64,000 nt of DNA from Sphingomonas rosea (GTDB taxonomy: Bacteria; Pseudomonadota; Alphaproteobacteria; Sphingomonadales; Sphingomonadaceae), in assembly GCF_039538065.1 (NCBI RefSeq), contig NZ_BAABBR010000001.1, positions 1,154,501-1,218,500 of the forward strand, read 5' to 3'. Within the stretch, counting starts at the first letter, position 1. Each line of letters starts with the position of its first letter. This document shows positions 1-8,558 of this stretch, in pieces. Made by a program: the position numbers and the translations under genes. Below the pieces are notes generated by a model that did not search any database, had not been told where the DNA came from, and saw only the letters and a program-made list of their open reading frames with translations.

Positions 1-2
1 TC

Positions 3-929
3 GTCGGCACCGTCGTCCTGGCCCTGCTGGTCGGCCTCCTGTTCTTCGCGGTGTGGATCGCGGGGCTGAAGACCGACAAGCGGCAATGCTACGACATCTA
101 TTTCAGCCAAGGTGTCGGCGGGCTCAATCGCGGCACCAACGTCAGTTTCTCGGGCGTGCCGGTGGGCCAGATCACCAAGATCTCGCTGCTGCCGGACCGG
201 CCGGAGTTCGTCTGGGTGCGGATCGAGGTCGACCAGACCACCCCCGTGCTCCAGGGCACCAATGCGCAGATCAAGGGCGTCGGCTTCACCGGCGTCAGCG
301 AGATCCAGCTCGACGGCGCGGTCAAGGGCGCCAAGCCGCTGACCCAGCTGGGGCCGCAGGGCTGCCCGGTGATCCCGAGCTCGGCGGGTGGCCTCGGTGC
401 GCTGCTCAATTCGGCGCCGGAACTGCTCGAGCGCATCCAGCGGCTGACCGAGCGGCTGACCGAGCTGCTCAGTGACCGTAACCAGAATGCGATCTCGGAC
501 ATTCTCGAGAATATCGACAAGACCAGCGCCGTGCTGGCCGAGCGGGCGCCCGAGATGGCGCAGACGCTGGCCGAGGCGCGGGTCGCCGCCCGCAATGCCG
601 GCCGTGCCGCCGACGAGGTCGCCAAGCTCGCCAACAGCAGCAACGTGGTGGTCCAGCGCGACGTCCAGCCGGCCGCGGCGGATCTCCGCAAGACGCTCCA
701 GGCGCTCCAGCAGACCTCGGCCCGGATTGATTCGCTGGTCGCCGACGCACAGCCCGGCGTGCAGAATTTCTCCAAGTCGACGCTGCCCGAGGTCAACCGC
801 CTCGTGCGCGACCTGCGCGACCTGACGACCAGCCTCGACGGCGTGTCGAGCAGGCTCGAACAGGGCGGCGTCACGGGCGTGCTCGGCGCGCCCAAGCTCC
901 CCGATCATAAACCCGGAAAGTCCCGCTGA
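3..929 (+). CDS. MlaD/Mce-family lipid-transport protein (5' partial)
   Basis: The reading frame is open from the first bases, so the start lies outside the window; at least 308 residues are present. The visible N-terminus is a hydrophobic segment (VVLALLVGLLFFAVWI) consistent with a single membrane anchor. An MlaD/Mce domain follows (CYDIYF, GLNRGTNVSFSGVPVGQI, GVGFTGVSEIQLDG), then a long helical, probably coiled-coil tail. Family members form periplasmic hexameric rings that carry phospholipids between the membranes with an ABC transporter. The stop overlaps the next start (TGATG), so it is translationally coupled to an auxiliary lipoprotein. The permease and ATPase genes are expected just upstream, unseen. 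Confidence 0.9.
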   Translation, partial: VGTVVLALLVGLLFFAVWIAGLKTDKRQCYDIYFSQGVGGLNRGTNVSFSGVPVGQITKISLLPDRPEFVWVRIEVDQTTPVLQGTNAQIKGVGFTGVSEIQLDGAVKGAKPLTQLGPQGCPVIPSSAGGLGALLNSAPELLERIQRLTERLTELLSDRNQNAISDILENIDKTSAVLAERAPEMAQTLAEARVAARNAGRAADEVAKLANSSNVVVQRDVQPAAADLRKTLQALQQTSARIDSLVADAQPGVQNFSKSTLPEVNRLVRDLRDLTTSLDGVSSRLEQGGVTGVLGAPKLPDHKPGKSR

Positions 930-1498
930 TGCGCTTGTCCCTCCTCGCTCCCGTGGCCGCCCTCGCGCTGTCTGGCTGCTTCGGCGGCGGCAAGGTCCCG
1001 ACCACGCTCCTGACCCTCACCCCCGCGGCGGCCGACACGGCGATCGCCCGGACCGGGGCGGCGAGCGATGCGGTCAGCATCGAGCTGCCGGTGGCGGCGA
1101 AGGAAATTCGGCAGGTGCGCGTCCCCGTGCTCGAGGCGCCGGGCCGGGTCACCTACGTCAAGGACCTCCAGTATCTCGAGACGCCCGACCGGCTGTTCCA
1201 GCAATTGCTGAGCGAAACGGTGAAGCGCACCACCAACCGCATCGTCATCGACCCGCGCCAGGCGGGGATCGATCCGGGGACCCGGGTCACCGGCGTGCTC
1301 GAGCGGTTCGGCTACGACATGGCGACCGGCCAGGTGATCGTGACCTATGACGCGACCGCGACGCGTGGCGCCACGGTGCAGGCCCAGCGCTTCACCGCGA
1401 GCGTGCCGGCGGACGGCACCGCGGCAAGTGTCGGCCCGGCGATGAACCAGGCGGCGAACAACGTCGCGGCCCAGGTCGCGCGCTGGATCGGCAACTAG
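929..1498 (+). CDS. ABC-type transport auxiliary lipoprotein (PqiC/DUF330-like)
   Basis: This 189-residue protein starts with a lipoprotein signal peptide (LSGC lipobox, cysteine near residue 17). The body resembles the auxiliary lipoproteins encoded beside Mce/MlaD transporters, which sit in the outer membrane and are thought to receive lipid from the MlaD tunnel. The ATG overlaps the preceding stop by one base, so the two genes form one translational unit. The assignment to the PqiC/DUF330 type rests on context and overall resemblance rather than a diagnostic catalytic motif. Confidence 0.82.
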   Translation: MRLSLLAPVAALALSGCFGGGKVPTTLLTLTPAAADTAIARTGAASDAVSIELPVAAKEIRQVRVPVLEAPGRVTYVKDLQYLETPDRLFQQLLSETVKRTTNRIVIDPRQAGIDPGTRVTGVLERFGYDMATGQVIVTYDATATRGATVQAQRFTASVPADGTAASVGPAMNQAANNVAAQVARWIGN

Positions 1499-1508
1499 AG
1501 CACGGCCT

Positions 1509-1534
1509 GTCGTCCCGGCGCGAACCGGGACGAC
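1509..1534. terminator. Hairpin between convergent genes
   Basis: A perfect 10-bp inverted repeat (GTCGTCCCGG / CCGGGACGAC) with a 6-base loop lies between the plus-strand lipoprotein gene and the minus-strand pepN. No long T run follows on either side. It may be a bidirectional terminator or one of the short GC-rich palindromes common between genes here. Confidence 0.5.
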
Positions 1535-1541
1535 GCAGAAC

Positions 1542-4139
1542 TCATCCCAGGCTCTTGCCCGCGAGCTCGAGCACGTCCTTGCTGAGCCCCGGCTCGCGCA
1601 GGATGCGCTCCAACGCGGCACGCATCATGGCGGCGCGAACCGGCTCGATCCGGCGCCAGCGGCCCAAGGGCGCGACGAAGCGGGCGGCGGTCTGCGGGTT
1701 GAGCTTGTCCGCGGCGACGATCACCTCGGCCAGCCAGTCATAGCCGCGCCCGTCGGGGCGGTGGAAGGCCGAGGGCGTGCCCGCAAAACTCCCCGCGACC
1801 GCGCGCAGGCGATTGGGGTTGGCGAGCGTGAAGGCGGGATGCGCCATCAGCCGTTCGACGGTGTCGAGGGTCGCGTCGCCCGGCACCGAGGCTTGCACCG
1901 CGAACCACTTGTCGATCACCAGCGGGTCGTTCTCGAACCGGCGGTAGAAGTCGTCCAGCGCCTTCTCGGCCTCTCCGCCGCCGAGCGTCGCCAGCACCAT
2001 CAGCGCCGACTGCCGCTCGGTCATGGTCTTCGCGGCATCGTACTGGCGCGACGCCAGGCTCCGGCCGAGCTCGGCATTGCCCGCGGCGAGGAGGGCGAGG
2101 GTGGCGCTGCGCAGGCGGCGCAGGCCCTTGTCGGCGCCTGCGAGGCTGGCGGGATCGGCGCGGCTCGCGGCCATGTGCGCGCGCGACAGATCGTCGGCGA
2201 GTTCGGTCCCGATCGCGCGGCGCATCGCTTCGCGCACGTCGTGGACCTTGCCGGGATCGGCGGCGTCGAGATGCTCGATCAGCAGGCTCTCGGCCGGGAG
2301 CGCGATGGCGTCGGCCTTGAAAGCAGGGTCGAGCGCCTGGCTGCGGAGCGTCGCACCGACGGCGGTGACGACCGCATCGGTGCGCAGCGGCTGGCCGAAT
2401 ATCGCGGCCATGAGGTCGCGCGTCATCAGTTCCTGCCCGGCCTCGTAGCGGGCGAAGGGATCGGTGTCGGTCTCGGCCAGCGCCTCGATCTCGCCGGGCT
2501 TGCGCTCGGCCGTGACCACGATGGGCGCGGAGAAGTGCCGGTTGATCGAAAGGAGCGCAGGCTCGGTGACGTCGGCGAAAGGCTCGACGTGGGTCGCCTC
2601 GCGCATCACGACGAGCCGCTCTTTCGCGATCTCGCGGCCGCTGTCGGCGCCGATCAGCGCGACCTTGAGAGGGATGACCATCGGCTGCTTGAGCGGCTGG
2701 CCGGAGGTGGCGGGGACGCTCTGGCGCAGATGGAGCGCGGCGCGGCCGTTTTCCTGGACGAGGCGCGCCTCGACCCGCGGGGTGCCGGCCTGGCTGTACC
2801 AGAAGCGGAACTGGCCAAGGTCGATGCCGCTCGCATCCTCCATCGCGCGGACGAAATCCTCGCAGGTCACCGCCTGACCGTCGTGGCGCTCGAAATAGAG
2901 GTCGGTGCCCTTGCGATAGCGCTCGGGCCCGAGGAGCGTCCGCATCATCCGGATCACCTCGGCGCCCTTGTTGTAGACGGTCGCGGTGTAGAAATTGGCG
3001 ATCTCGAGATAGCTGTCGGGCCGCACCGGATGGGCGAGCGGGCCGGCGTCCTCGGGGAATTGGGCGGCGCGGAGCATGCGGACCTGGTCGATCCGCTGAA
3101 CGGCTTCCGAGCCCATCGCCTCGCTGAAGCTCTGGTCGCGGAAGACGGTGAGGCCTTCCTTGAGGCTGAGCTGGAACCAGTCGCGGCAGGTGACCCGGTT
3201 GCCCGACCAGTTGTGGAAATATTCGTGCGCGACGACCGCGGCGACGGCGTCGATGTCCGCGTCGGTCGCCGTCTCGGCATCGGCCAGCACGTAGCGCGTG
3301 TTGAAGATGTTGAGGCCCTTGTTCTCCATCGCGCCGAAGTTGAAGTCGGAGACAGCGACGATGTTGAACCGGTCGAGGTCATATTCGCGGCCGTAGGCGC
3401 GCTCGTCCCAGGCCATCGAATCCTTGAGCGCCTGCATCGCATGCGCGGTCTTGGGGAGGTCGGGCTCGCGCACCCAGATGCCGAGGTCGACCTTGCGGCC
3501 CGACGCGGTGGTGAAGGTGTCGGCGTTGCAGGCAAGGTCGCCGGCGACGATCGCGAACAAATAGGAGGGCTTGGGGAAGGGGTCTTCCCACAATGCCCAG
3601 TGGGTTCCGCCCTCGCCCTCGCCGCGCTCGACCGGATTGCCGTTGGCGAGCAGGATCGGGAAGCGCGCCCGGTCGGCCGAAAGGCGGACGCGATAGGTGC
3701 TGAGCACGTCGGGCCGGTCGGCGAACCAGGTGATCCGGCGGAAGCCCTCGCTCTCGCACTGGGTGCAGAGGATCCCGCCCGAGGCGTAGAGGCCCATGAG
3801 CTGGCTGTTCTGGTCGGGGAGGATCGCGACCTCGGTCTCGAGCACGGCACTCGCGGCGGCGATCGGCACGACGAGCTGCTCGGCCTCGATGCGGACCTCG
3901 ATCGGCTGGCCGTCGAGGCTGGCCGAGAGGGTCTCGAGCGCCTCGCCGTCGAGGCGGAGCGGGCGGTCGTGCTCGCCATTGCGGACGACATGCAGGCGGG
4001 CGCGGACGATCGTCCGGGCGGGATCGAGGGCGAAGTCGAGCTCGACCTGCGGGATCAGCCAGTCGGGCGCCCGGTAATCCTCGCGGCGGACGGGAGCGGG
4101 GGCGGCGGGCGTCTCTAACGCATCACGGATATCGAGCAT
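1542..4139 (-). CDS. pepN: Aminopeptidase N (M1 family)
   Basis: 865 residues, close to the about 870 of E. coli PepN. It is a cytosolic zinc aminopeptidase that removes N-terminal residues from peptides. The substrate-binding GAMEN motif is present (FNFGAMENKG), followed by the zinc site HEYFH at residues 305-309 and the third ligand E328, giving the M1 spacing HExxH-x18-E. The C-terminal half is the helical domain typical of bacterial PepN. The frame is open 56 codons further upstream, but the ATG at 4139 (MLDIRDALETP) gives the family's normal length and avoids running into the divergent M48 gene. Divergently transcribed from that gene across about 115 bp. Confidence 0.96.
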   Translation of the reverse strand: MLDIRDALETPAAPAPVRREDYRAPDWLIPQVELDFALDPARTIVRARLHVVRNGEHDRPLRLDGEALETLSASLDGQPIEVRIEAEQLVVPIAAASAVLETEVAILPDQNSQLMGLYASGGILCTQCESEGFRRITWFADRPDVLSTYRVRLSADRARFPILLANGNPVERGEGEGGTHWALWEDPFPKPSYLFAIVAGDLACNADTFTTASGRKVDLGIWVREPDLPKTAHAMQALKDSMAWDERAYGREYDLDRFNIVAVSDFNFGAMENKGLNIFNTRYVLADAETATDADIDAVAAVVAHEYFHNWSGNRVTCRDWFQLSLKEGLTVFRDQSFSEAMGSEAVQRIDQVRMLRAAQFPEDAGPLAHPVRPDSYLEIANFYTATVYNKGAEVIRMMRTLLGPERYRKGTDLYFERHDGQAVTCEDFVRAMEDASGIDLGQFRFWYSQAGTPRVEARLVQENGRAALHLRQSVPATSGQPLKQPMVIPLKVALIGADSGREIAKERLVVMREATHVEPFADVTEPALLSINRHFSAPIVVTAERKPGEIEALAETDTDPFARYEAGQELMTRDLMAAIFGQPLRTDAVVTAVGATLRSQALDPAFKADAIALPAESLLIEHLDAADPGKVHDVREAMRRAIGTELADDLSRAHMAASRADPASLAGADKGLRRLRSATLALLAAGNAELGRSLASRQYDAAKTMTERQSALMVLATLGGGEAEKALDDFYRRFENDPLVIDKWFAVQASVPGDATLDTVERLMAHPAFTLANPNRLRAVAGSFAGTPSAFHRPDGRGYDWLAEVIVAADKLNPQTAARFVAPLGRWRRIEPVRAAMMRAALERILREPGLSKDVLELAGKSLG

Positions 4140-4254
4140 GGGGTGGGGCTTAGGCGCGGGAAATGGCCTCGACAACCTGCCGTCCGGCCATCCGTCGAAG
4201 GGGAGTGGCGCGGCGACGTCGAGGCAATTAGGAAACGCAGCCAGGGGGAATATC

Positions 4255-5517
4255 ATGACGCTCAACCTGCTGCTTGCCGCCACGGCCGGGGCCTTCGACG
4301 TCGACACGGCGACGCGCGCCTATCTCGACACCGTTTCCGGACCCGTCCGCGCGCGTTCGGACGCCTATTTCGAGGGCGGCTACTGGATGCTGATGTGGGG
4401 GACGCTGATCAGCGTCCTCATCAACGGGCTGGTGCTGCACCTCGGCTGGTCGTCGCGCTGGAGCCGGGCCGCGAGCCGCCGGACAAAGCGGCCGTGGCTG
4501 CGCACCATCCTCTATGCGCTGCCCTACATTCTGGTGACCGGGCTGATGGTCATGCCGTGGGTGATCTACGGCGATTACTTCCGCGAGCATCAATATGGGA
4601 TGTCGACACAGACGCTGGGCGGCTTCCTCGGCGACCAGGGCAAGTCGCTGCTGGTGTCGCTGATCATCGGCCCCTTGGTTGCGGCCGCCATCTATGGTGT
4701 CATCCGCCGCGCGCCGCGGACCTGGTGGCTGTGGGGGACGGGGGTCGTCGTCAGCTTCATGACCTTCGGTGCGCTGCTGGCGCCGGTGTTCATCGCGCCG
4801 ATGTTCAACAGCTACACGCCGATGGCCGAGGGGCCGGTGCGCCAGCAGATTCTCGCCATGGCCCGCGCCAACAAGGTGCCCGCGGACAATGTCTATGTGG
4901 TCGACGCCTCGCGCCAGACCAACCGCATCTCGGCCAACGTCAGTGGGCTCGGGCCGACGGTCCGGATCAGCCTCAACGACAATCTCCTCAACCGCACCAG
5001 CCCCGAGGAAGTGAAGGCGGTGATGGGCCACGAGCTTGGCCATTATGTGCTGAACCACGTGATCAAGATGCTGCTCGCATTCACCGTGGTGGTGCTGGCG
5101 GTGTTCCTGTTCCTCTGGTGGGCGACCCCGCGGCTGCTGCTTCGCTACGGCGGCCGGTGGGGCGTGCGCGATGTCGCCGATCCCGCCTCGATGCCGGCGC
5201 TGGTGCTGCTGACCGCGCTCGCGATGCTGGTCGCGACGCCATTCACCAATTCGATCATCCGCCACAACGAGAACGAGGCCGACGCATTCGGCCTCGACGC
5301 GGCGCGCGAGCCTGATGGCTTCGCCCATGTCGCGATGCGGCTCAGCGAATATCGCAAGCTCGAGCCGAGCGCGCTCGAGGAGATGATCTTCTTCGACCAT
5401 CCCTCGGGCTACAATCGCGCGCACCGGGCGATGGAGTGGAAGGCGCGGCACCTTGCCGAGCTGCCGCCGGCCAAACGGGCGATGGCGAAGCCCGAGCTCC
5501 TGACTGTGGCCAATTAG
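4255..5517 (+). CDS. M48 family membrane metallopeptidase (Ste24-like)
   Basis: A 420-residue integral membrane zinc protease of the Ste24/CAAX-protease type. Several hydrophobic segments precede the catalytic motif HELGH (H259, E260, H263); two more membrane segments follow, then the NENEADAFGLD stretch that supplies the third zinc ligand. Bacterial members take part in membrane-protein quality control. The ATG at 4255 is chosen because a strong ribosome site (AGGGGGA) lies just before it; an in-frame ATG at 4138 lacks one and would overlap the pepN start. The stop codon overlaps the stop of the convergent gene at 5514-5517. Confidence 0.9.
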   Translation: MTLNLLLAATAGAFDVDTATRAYLDTVSGPVRARSDAYFEGGYWMLMWGTLISVLINGLVLHLGWSSRWSRAASRRTKRPWLRTILYALPYILVTGLMVMPWVIYGDYFREHQYGMSTQTLGGFLGDQGKSLLVSLIIGPLVAAAIYGVIRRAPRTWWLWGTGVVVSFMTFGALLAPVFIAPMFNSYTPMAEGPVRQQILAMARANKVPADNVYVVDASRQTNRISANVSGLGPTVRISLNDNLLNRTSPEEVKAVMGHELGHYVLNHVIKMLLAFTVVVLAVFLFLWWATPRLLLRYGGRWGVRDVADPASMPALVLLTALAMLVATPFTNSIIRHNENEADAFGLDAAREPDGFAHVAMRLSEYRKLEPSALEEMIFFDHPSGYNRAHRAMEWKARHLAELPPAKRAMAKPELLTVAN

Positions 5518-6437
5518 TCGGCAAGCGGGACTGGCTCGGGGTCGCGCCGGCTGGTCAGCGCCCAGACCATGCCGGCCATCGCCAGCACCGCGCCGCCAGC
5601 CGCGAGCGCGGTCCAGCGATAGCCTTCGAAGATGGTCGAGAGCGCCATGGCGATGATCGGCACGATGACGCTCGAATAGGCCGCGCGGCCGGGGCCGATG
5701 GTGCGGATGATCGGCATGTAGAGGCTGAAGGCGAGCGCCGAGGCGAAGAGCGCCAGATAGGCGAGGCCGAGCCAGTAGCCGGGGCGCGGGTCGACGACCG
5801 GCGGGCCGCTGACGATAAGTGCGAACAGGCAGTCGAACAGCGCGCCGTAGAGCATTCCCCAGGTCAGCATCGTCGGCAGCGGCACTTCCTTGGCGCGCTC
5901 GGTGGTCTGGAGGACGTTCGAGACGCTGGCGCCCATCACGCCGAGCAGGGTGAGACCGATCCCGAGCGCGGCTTCATTCACGGGCGCGCGGGCGCTCTGC
6001 ACCTCGTTGAGGAACAGGAGGGCGATTCCGCCGACCGCCGGAATGGCCGAGAGGATGAAGCTGCGGCTCGGCTTGTGGCCCGTCCAGGCCCAGGCGAGCA
6101 GGCTGTTCGGGATCAGCAGCAGCGCGAAGACGCAGGCGACCAGGCCGCTCGTGATGTGGTGCTCGGCCAGATAGACCGCATTGAAGTTCACGCAGAACTG
6201 GCAGAAGCCGAACAGTGCCGCGACCTTCCAGGCGCCGGGCGGCAGGCGCAGGCCCGCGCCCTGCCAGCGGGTGTAGGCGGCCATGGCGGCGGTGGCGATG
6301 AGGAAGCGGTAGGCGACCGACCAGTGCGCCGGGACGACGCCCAGCTGGTCGCGGATGACGATCCAGGTCGATCCCCAGATCAATGTGATGATGCAGAAGA
6401 AGAGAAGGACCGTGCCGCGGCCGAGCGGCGCGCTCAC
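5514..6437 (-). CDS. DMT-superfamily transporter (EamA family)
   Basis: 307 residues with about ten hydrophobic segments arranged as two EamA repeats, typical of drug/metabolite exporters of the inner membrane. The motif IWGSTWIVIRDQLG near the N-terminus is the usual first-repeat signature. Substrate cannot be read from sequence; relatives export amino acids or metabolites. The GTG start overlaps the stop of the upstream threonine aldolase (GTGA), so they are co-transcribed and probably translationally coupled. That pairing suggests, but does not prove, an amino-acid-related substrate. Confidence 0.9.
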   Translation of the reverse strand: MSAPLGRGTVLLFFCIITLIWGSTWIVIRDQLGVVPAHWSVAYRFLIATAAMAAYTRWQGAGLRLPPGAWKVAALFGFCQFCVNFNAVYLAEHHITSGLVACVFALLLIPNSLLAWAWTGHKPSRSFILSAIPAVGGIALLFLNEVQSARAPVNEAALGIGLTLLGVMGASVSNVLQTTERAKEVPLPTMLTWGMLYGALFDCLFALIVSGPPVVDPRPGYWLGLAYLALFASALAFSLYMPIIRTIGPGRAAYSSVIVPIIAMALSTIFEGYRWTALAAGGAVLAMAGMVWALTSRRDPEPVPLAD

Positions 6438-7435
6438 AGCGCCGAAATCGCTTCCGCGAGGCGGTCGACCGCGGCGAGGTCTTGGTCCCAGCTCGTCACC
6501 AGCCGCGCTTCGCCGATCCCCCAGTCGTAGAAATCGAAGCCCGCGGCGCGGAGGTGCGCGGCCTCGTCCGCGGTGACCTTGAGGAACACCTCATTGGCCT
6601 CGACCGGGAAGACGAGGCGTGTCCCCGCCGCGGCCGCCAGCCGCCGCGCGGCCTCGTTGGCATTGCGGGCATTGGCGAGCCAGATGTCGTCCTCGAGCAT
6701 CGCGAGCAGCTGGGCGGCGAGATAGCGGCCCTTGCTCAGCAGATGGCCCGAGCGCTTGCGGCGGCGGCGGATCCCGTCGGCGAGGGACGAATCGAACAGG
6801 ATCAGCGCTTCGGCCGACAGCCCGCCATTCTTGACGAATCCGAAGGAGAGGGCGTCGACCCCGGCCTTCCAGGTCAGTTCGGCGGGCGAGGCGCCGGTCG
6901 AGGCGACGGCATTGGCGAAGCGGGCGCCGTCGAAGTGGAACCCCAGGCCGTGGCTCTTCGCCCACTCGCCGAGCGCCGCGGTTTCGGCGGCGGAATAGGT
7001 CAGGCCATATTCGGTGGCGTTGGTGATCGACAGCGCATTGGCCTGGACCTGGTGGACGTCGGCGCGAATCCGGCCGCGGACGTCCTCGAGGGCGGTTGGG
7101 GTCAGCTTGGCGCCTGGGCCATCGACCAGCAGCAGCTTCGCCCCGCCCGAGAAGAATTCGGGCGCGCCGGCCTCGTCGACCTGGATGTGCGCCTCGCGGT
7201 GGCAGAGGATTCCGCCGTAGGAAGGCACCATGCCGGCGAGCGCGAGGCAGTTGGCCGCGGTCCCGGTGGTGACCCACAGCGCGGTGACCTCGCGCTCGAA
7301 GACAGTCGAGAAGGCCGCGTCGAGCTTCTGGCTCCAGGCGTCGCCGTCATAGGCGGTGTCGAGCCGGTCGGCCCTGGCCATCGCCTCGAAGACCGCGGGG
7401 TGAACGGCGGCGGCATTGTCGGAAAAGAAGCGCAT
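6434..7435 (-). CDS. Low-specificity L-threonine aldolase-type PLP enzyme
   Basis: 333 residues of the beta-eliminating lyase / threonine aldolase fold, which splits L-threonine or allo-threonine to glycine and acetaldehyde. Seen in the sequence: the N-terminal MRFFSDNAAAVHP typical of the family, the VTTGTAAN phosphate-binding region, the aspartate loop HFDGARFANA and the presumed PLP lysine in FGFVKNGG. Low-specificity threonine aldolase is the best name; phenylserine aldolase is a possible alternative. It lies directly downstream of tRNA-Thr on the same strand and upstream of a DMT exporter whose start it overlaps. Confidence 0.88.
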   Translation of the reverse strand: MRFFSDNAAAVHPAVFEAMARADRLDTAYDGDAWSQKLDAAFSTVFEREVTALWVTTGTAANCLALAGMVPSYGGILCHREAHIQVDEAGAPEFFSGGAKLLLVDGPGAKLTPTALEDVRGRIRADVHQVQANALSITNATEYGLTYSAAETAALGEWAKSHGLGFHFDGARFANAVASTGASPAELTWKAGVDALSFGFVKNGGLSAEALILFDSSLADGIRRRRKRSGHLLSKGRYLAAQLLAMLEDDIWLANARNANEAARRLAAAAGTRLVFPVEANEVFLKVTADEAAHLRAAGFDFYDWGIGEARLVTSWDQDLAAVDRLAEAISAL

Positions 7436-7488
7436 CGCCGTCCTCTAGCCGCCGAGAGGCGGAGGTCCAGCGATTAGGTCGGGGAAAA

Positions 7489-7563
<75 letters not shown>

Positions 7564-7622
7564 ACTGTCCGGAGACGGGCGGGCCTATGGCGGTTGGCTG
7601 GCGTAAGTGTCAAGGGAAGAGA

Positions 7623-7745
7623 ATGAATAAGCTGGAAAAGGAAGCGAGGCTCGCCGCCGCGTTGCGCGAGAACCTCAGAAAACGGAAGGCGGGGGCGGTG
7701 CCGGCGAAGGGGGAATTGCCGAGGTCGGAAAAGCCCGAGGACTGA
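7623..7745 (+). CDS. Small charged protein, 40 aa
   Basis: The ATG at 7623 is preceded by a GGGAAG ribosome site and opens a 40-codon frame rich in Glu, Lys, Arg and Ala (MNKLEKEARLAAALRENLRK...), predicted as one basic amphipathic helix. Similar short proteins (EKEARLAAALRxNLRRRK) occur in sphingomonad genomes as conserved hypotheticals, from memory. It lies just beyond tRNA-Thr on the opposite strand. Function unknown. A longer in-frame extension runs back through the tRNA gene and is rejected. Confidence 0.6.
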   Translation: MNKLEKEARLAAALRENLRKRKAGAVPAKGELPRSEKPED

Positions 7746-7822
7746 GCCGCTGCCTCGTACGCGCGACGCAAGTTTGTCAACAAGGGGCGGCTGAAATGTC
7801 CGCTATGGATGGAAGGCGGACA

Positions 7823-8113
7823 TCATCTTCCCGTGGGAGAAGGCGCTGCAATCAGTCCAATTTTTTCGAACTGAAGGTGATTGGCGCTCATCTCTTTCAA
7901 GACGCATTCGACTTTTGCGAACGGGGTATCTGTAGCCGGATTGAAGAGAACCACCCCTCGGGCGGTATAAAGCTGTTTAGAGGGAAGGCCGCACTTACCG
8001 GCAATACTCTGTACAATCACCCGCACTGGATCAGGACAAGGTCTCGCTGCGGTCGGAGCAACCGCCAGACCGATGACGAGAGCGAAGCACGCCAGAGACG
8101 ATTTGTTACACAT
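7823..8113 (-). CDS. Small secreted hypothetical protein, 96 aa
   Basis: The ORF begins with a plausible signal peptide (FALVIGLAVAPTAA, cut before RPCPDP) and carries two cysteine pairs' worth of residues in the mature part, consistent with a small periplasmic protein. I do not recognise the family. The DNA is clearly more AT-rich than its neighbours (26 G/C in the 60 bases at 7861-7920), and there is no clear ribosome site before the ATG. It sits in the accessory-looking stretch between tRNA-Thr and the tamB junction, so it may be acquired or decaying. Confidence 0.5.
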   Translation of the reverse strand: MCNKSSLACFALVIGLAVAPTAARPCPDPVRVIVQSIAGKCGLPSKQLYTARGVVLFNPATDTPFAKVECVLKEMSANHLQFEKIGLIAAPSPTGR

Positions 8114-8234
8114 CAGACTATCTGAGGCGAAGTAACAATGTACGCAACGGGTCGGAAGCGGACATCGGCACGACCGATCTTCGTCACCCCCGAAATCGCG
8201 CTTGTTGCTTCTTTTTCTCAGCGGCTTTGAAGCG

Positions 8235-8275
8235 GGTGCAAGAGCGGGACCCCGGGTCAGGCCCGGGGTGACGCT
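8235..8275. repeat. GC-rich intergenic palindrome
   Basis: The sequence GACCCCGGGTCAGGCCCGGGGTGACG contains inverted CCCCGGG/CCCGGGG arms. It resembles the palindromes at 18496-18564. Such dispersed elements are common between genes in sphingomonads. Confidence 0.55.
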
Positions 8276-8297
8276 AGCGGGTAGGGCGCCCGAACGC

Positions 8298-8552
8298 CTA
8301 GAGCGGCGCGCAGGCCGCCTCGAGCCACGCCCGTTCCCCCGCGGCGAGGCCCGGCGCGATCCGCTTCACCACCTCGGCGTGATAATCGTCGACCCACTGC
8401 CGCTCGCGCGGGCTCAGCATCTCGGTGACGATCAGGCGGCGGTCGATCGGCGCGAAAGTCAGCGTCTCGAAGCCGAGCATCTCGCGGTCGGCGCCTTCGA
8501 TGGTCTTCGGTACGACGAGGATGAGGTTCTCGGTCCGGATCCCGTATTCGCC
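8298..8552 (-). pseudogene. 3' remnant of an aminopeptidase P (M24) gene
   Basis: The last 84 codons of this minus-strand frame read as the C-terminus of an M24 Xaa-Pro aminopeptidase: GEYGIRTENL, then GFETLTFAPIDRRLI, then a LSPRERQWVDDYHAEV helix and a normal stop. The rest of the enzyme (about 500 residues including the metal ligands) is missing: upstream of GEYG the similarity stops and the DNA becomes the start of tamB on the other strand. The remnant has no internal stop or frameshift, so loss looks recent or the junction is artefactual. It has no start of its own and is unlikely to be expressed. Confidence 0.75.
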
Positions 8553-8558
8553 GTTCTG

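Noticed and set aside
1761-4118. 785-codon open frame on the plus strand
   Set aside because: It is the antisense of pepN; its translation is repetitive Gly/Arg/Glu/Ala without motifs, as expected from a GC-rich gene read backwards.
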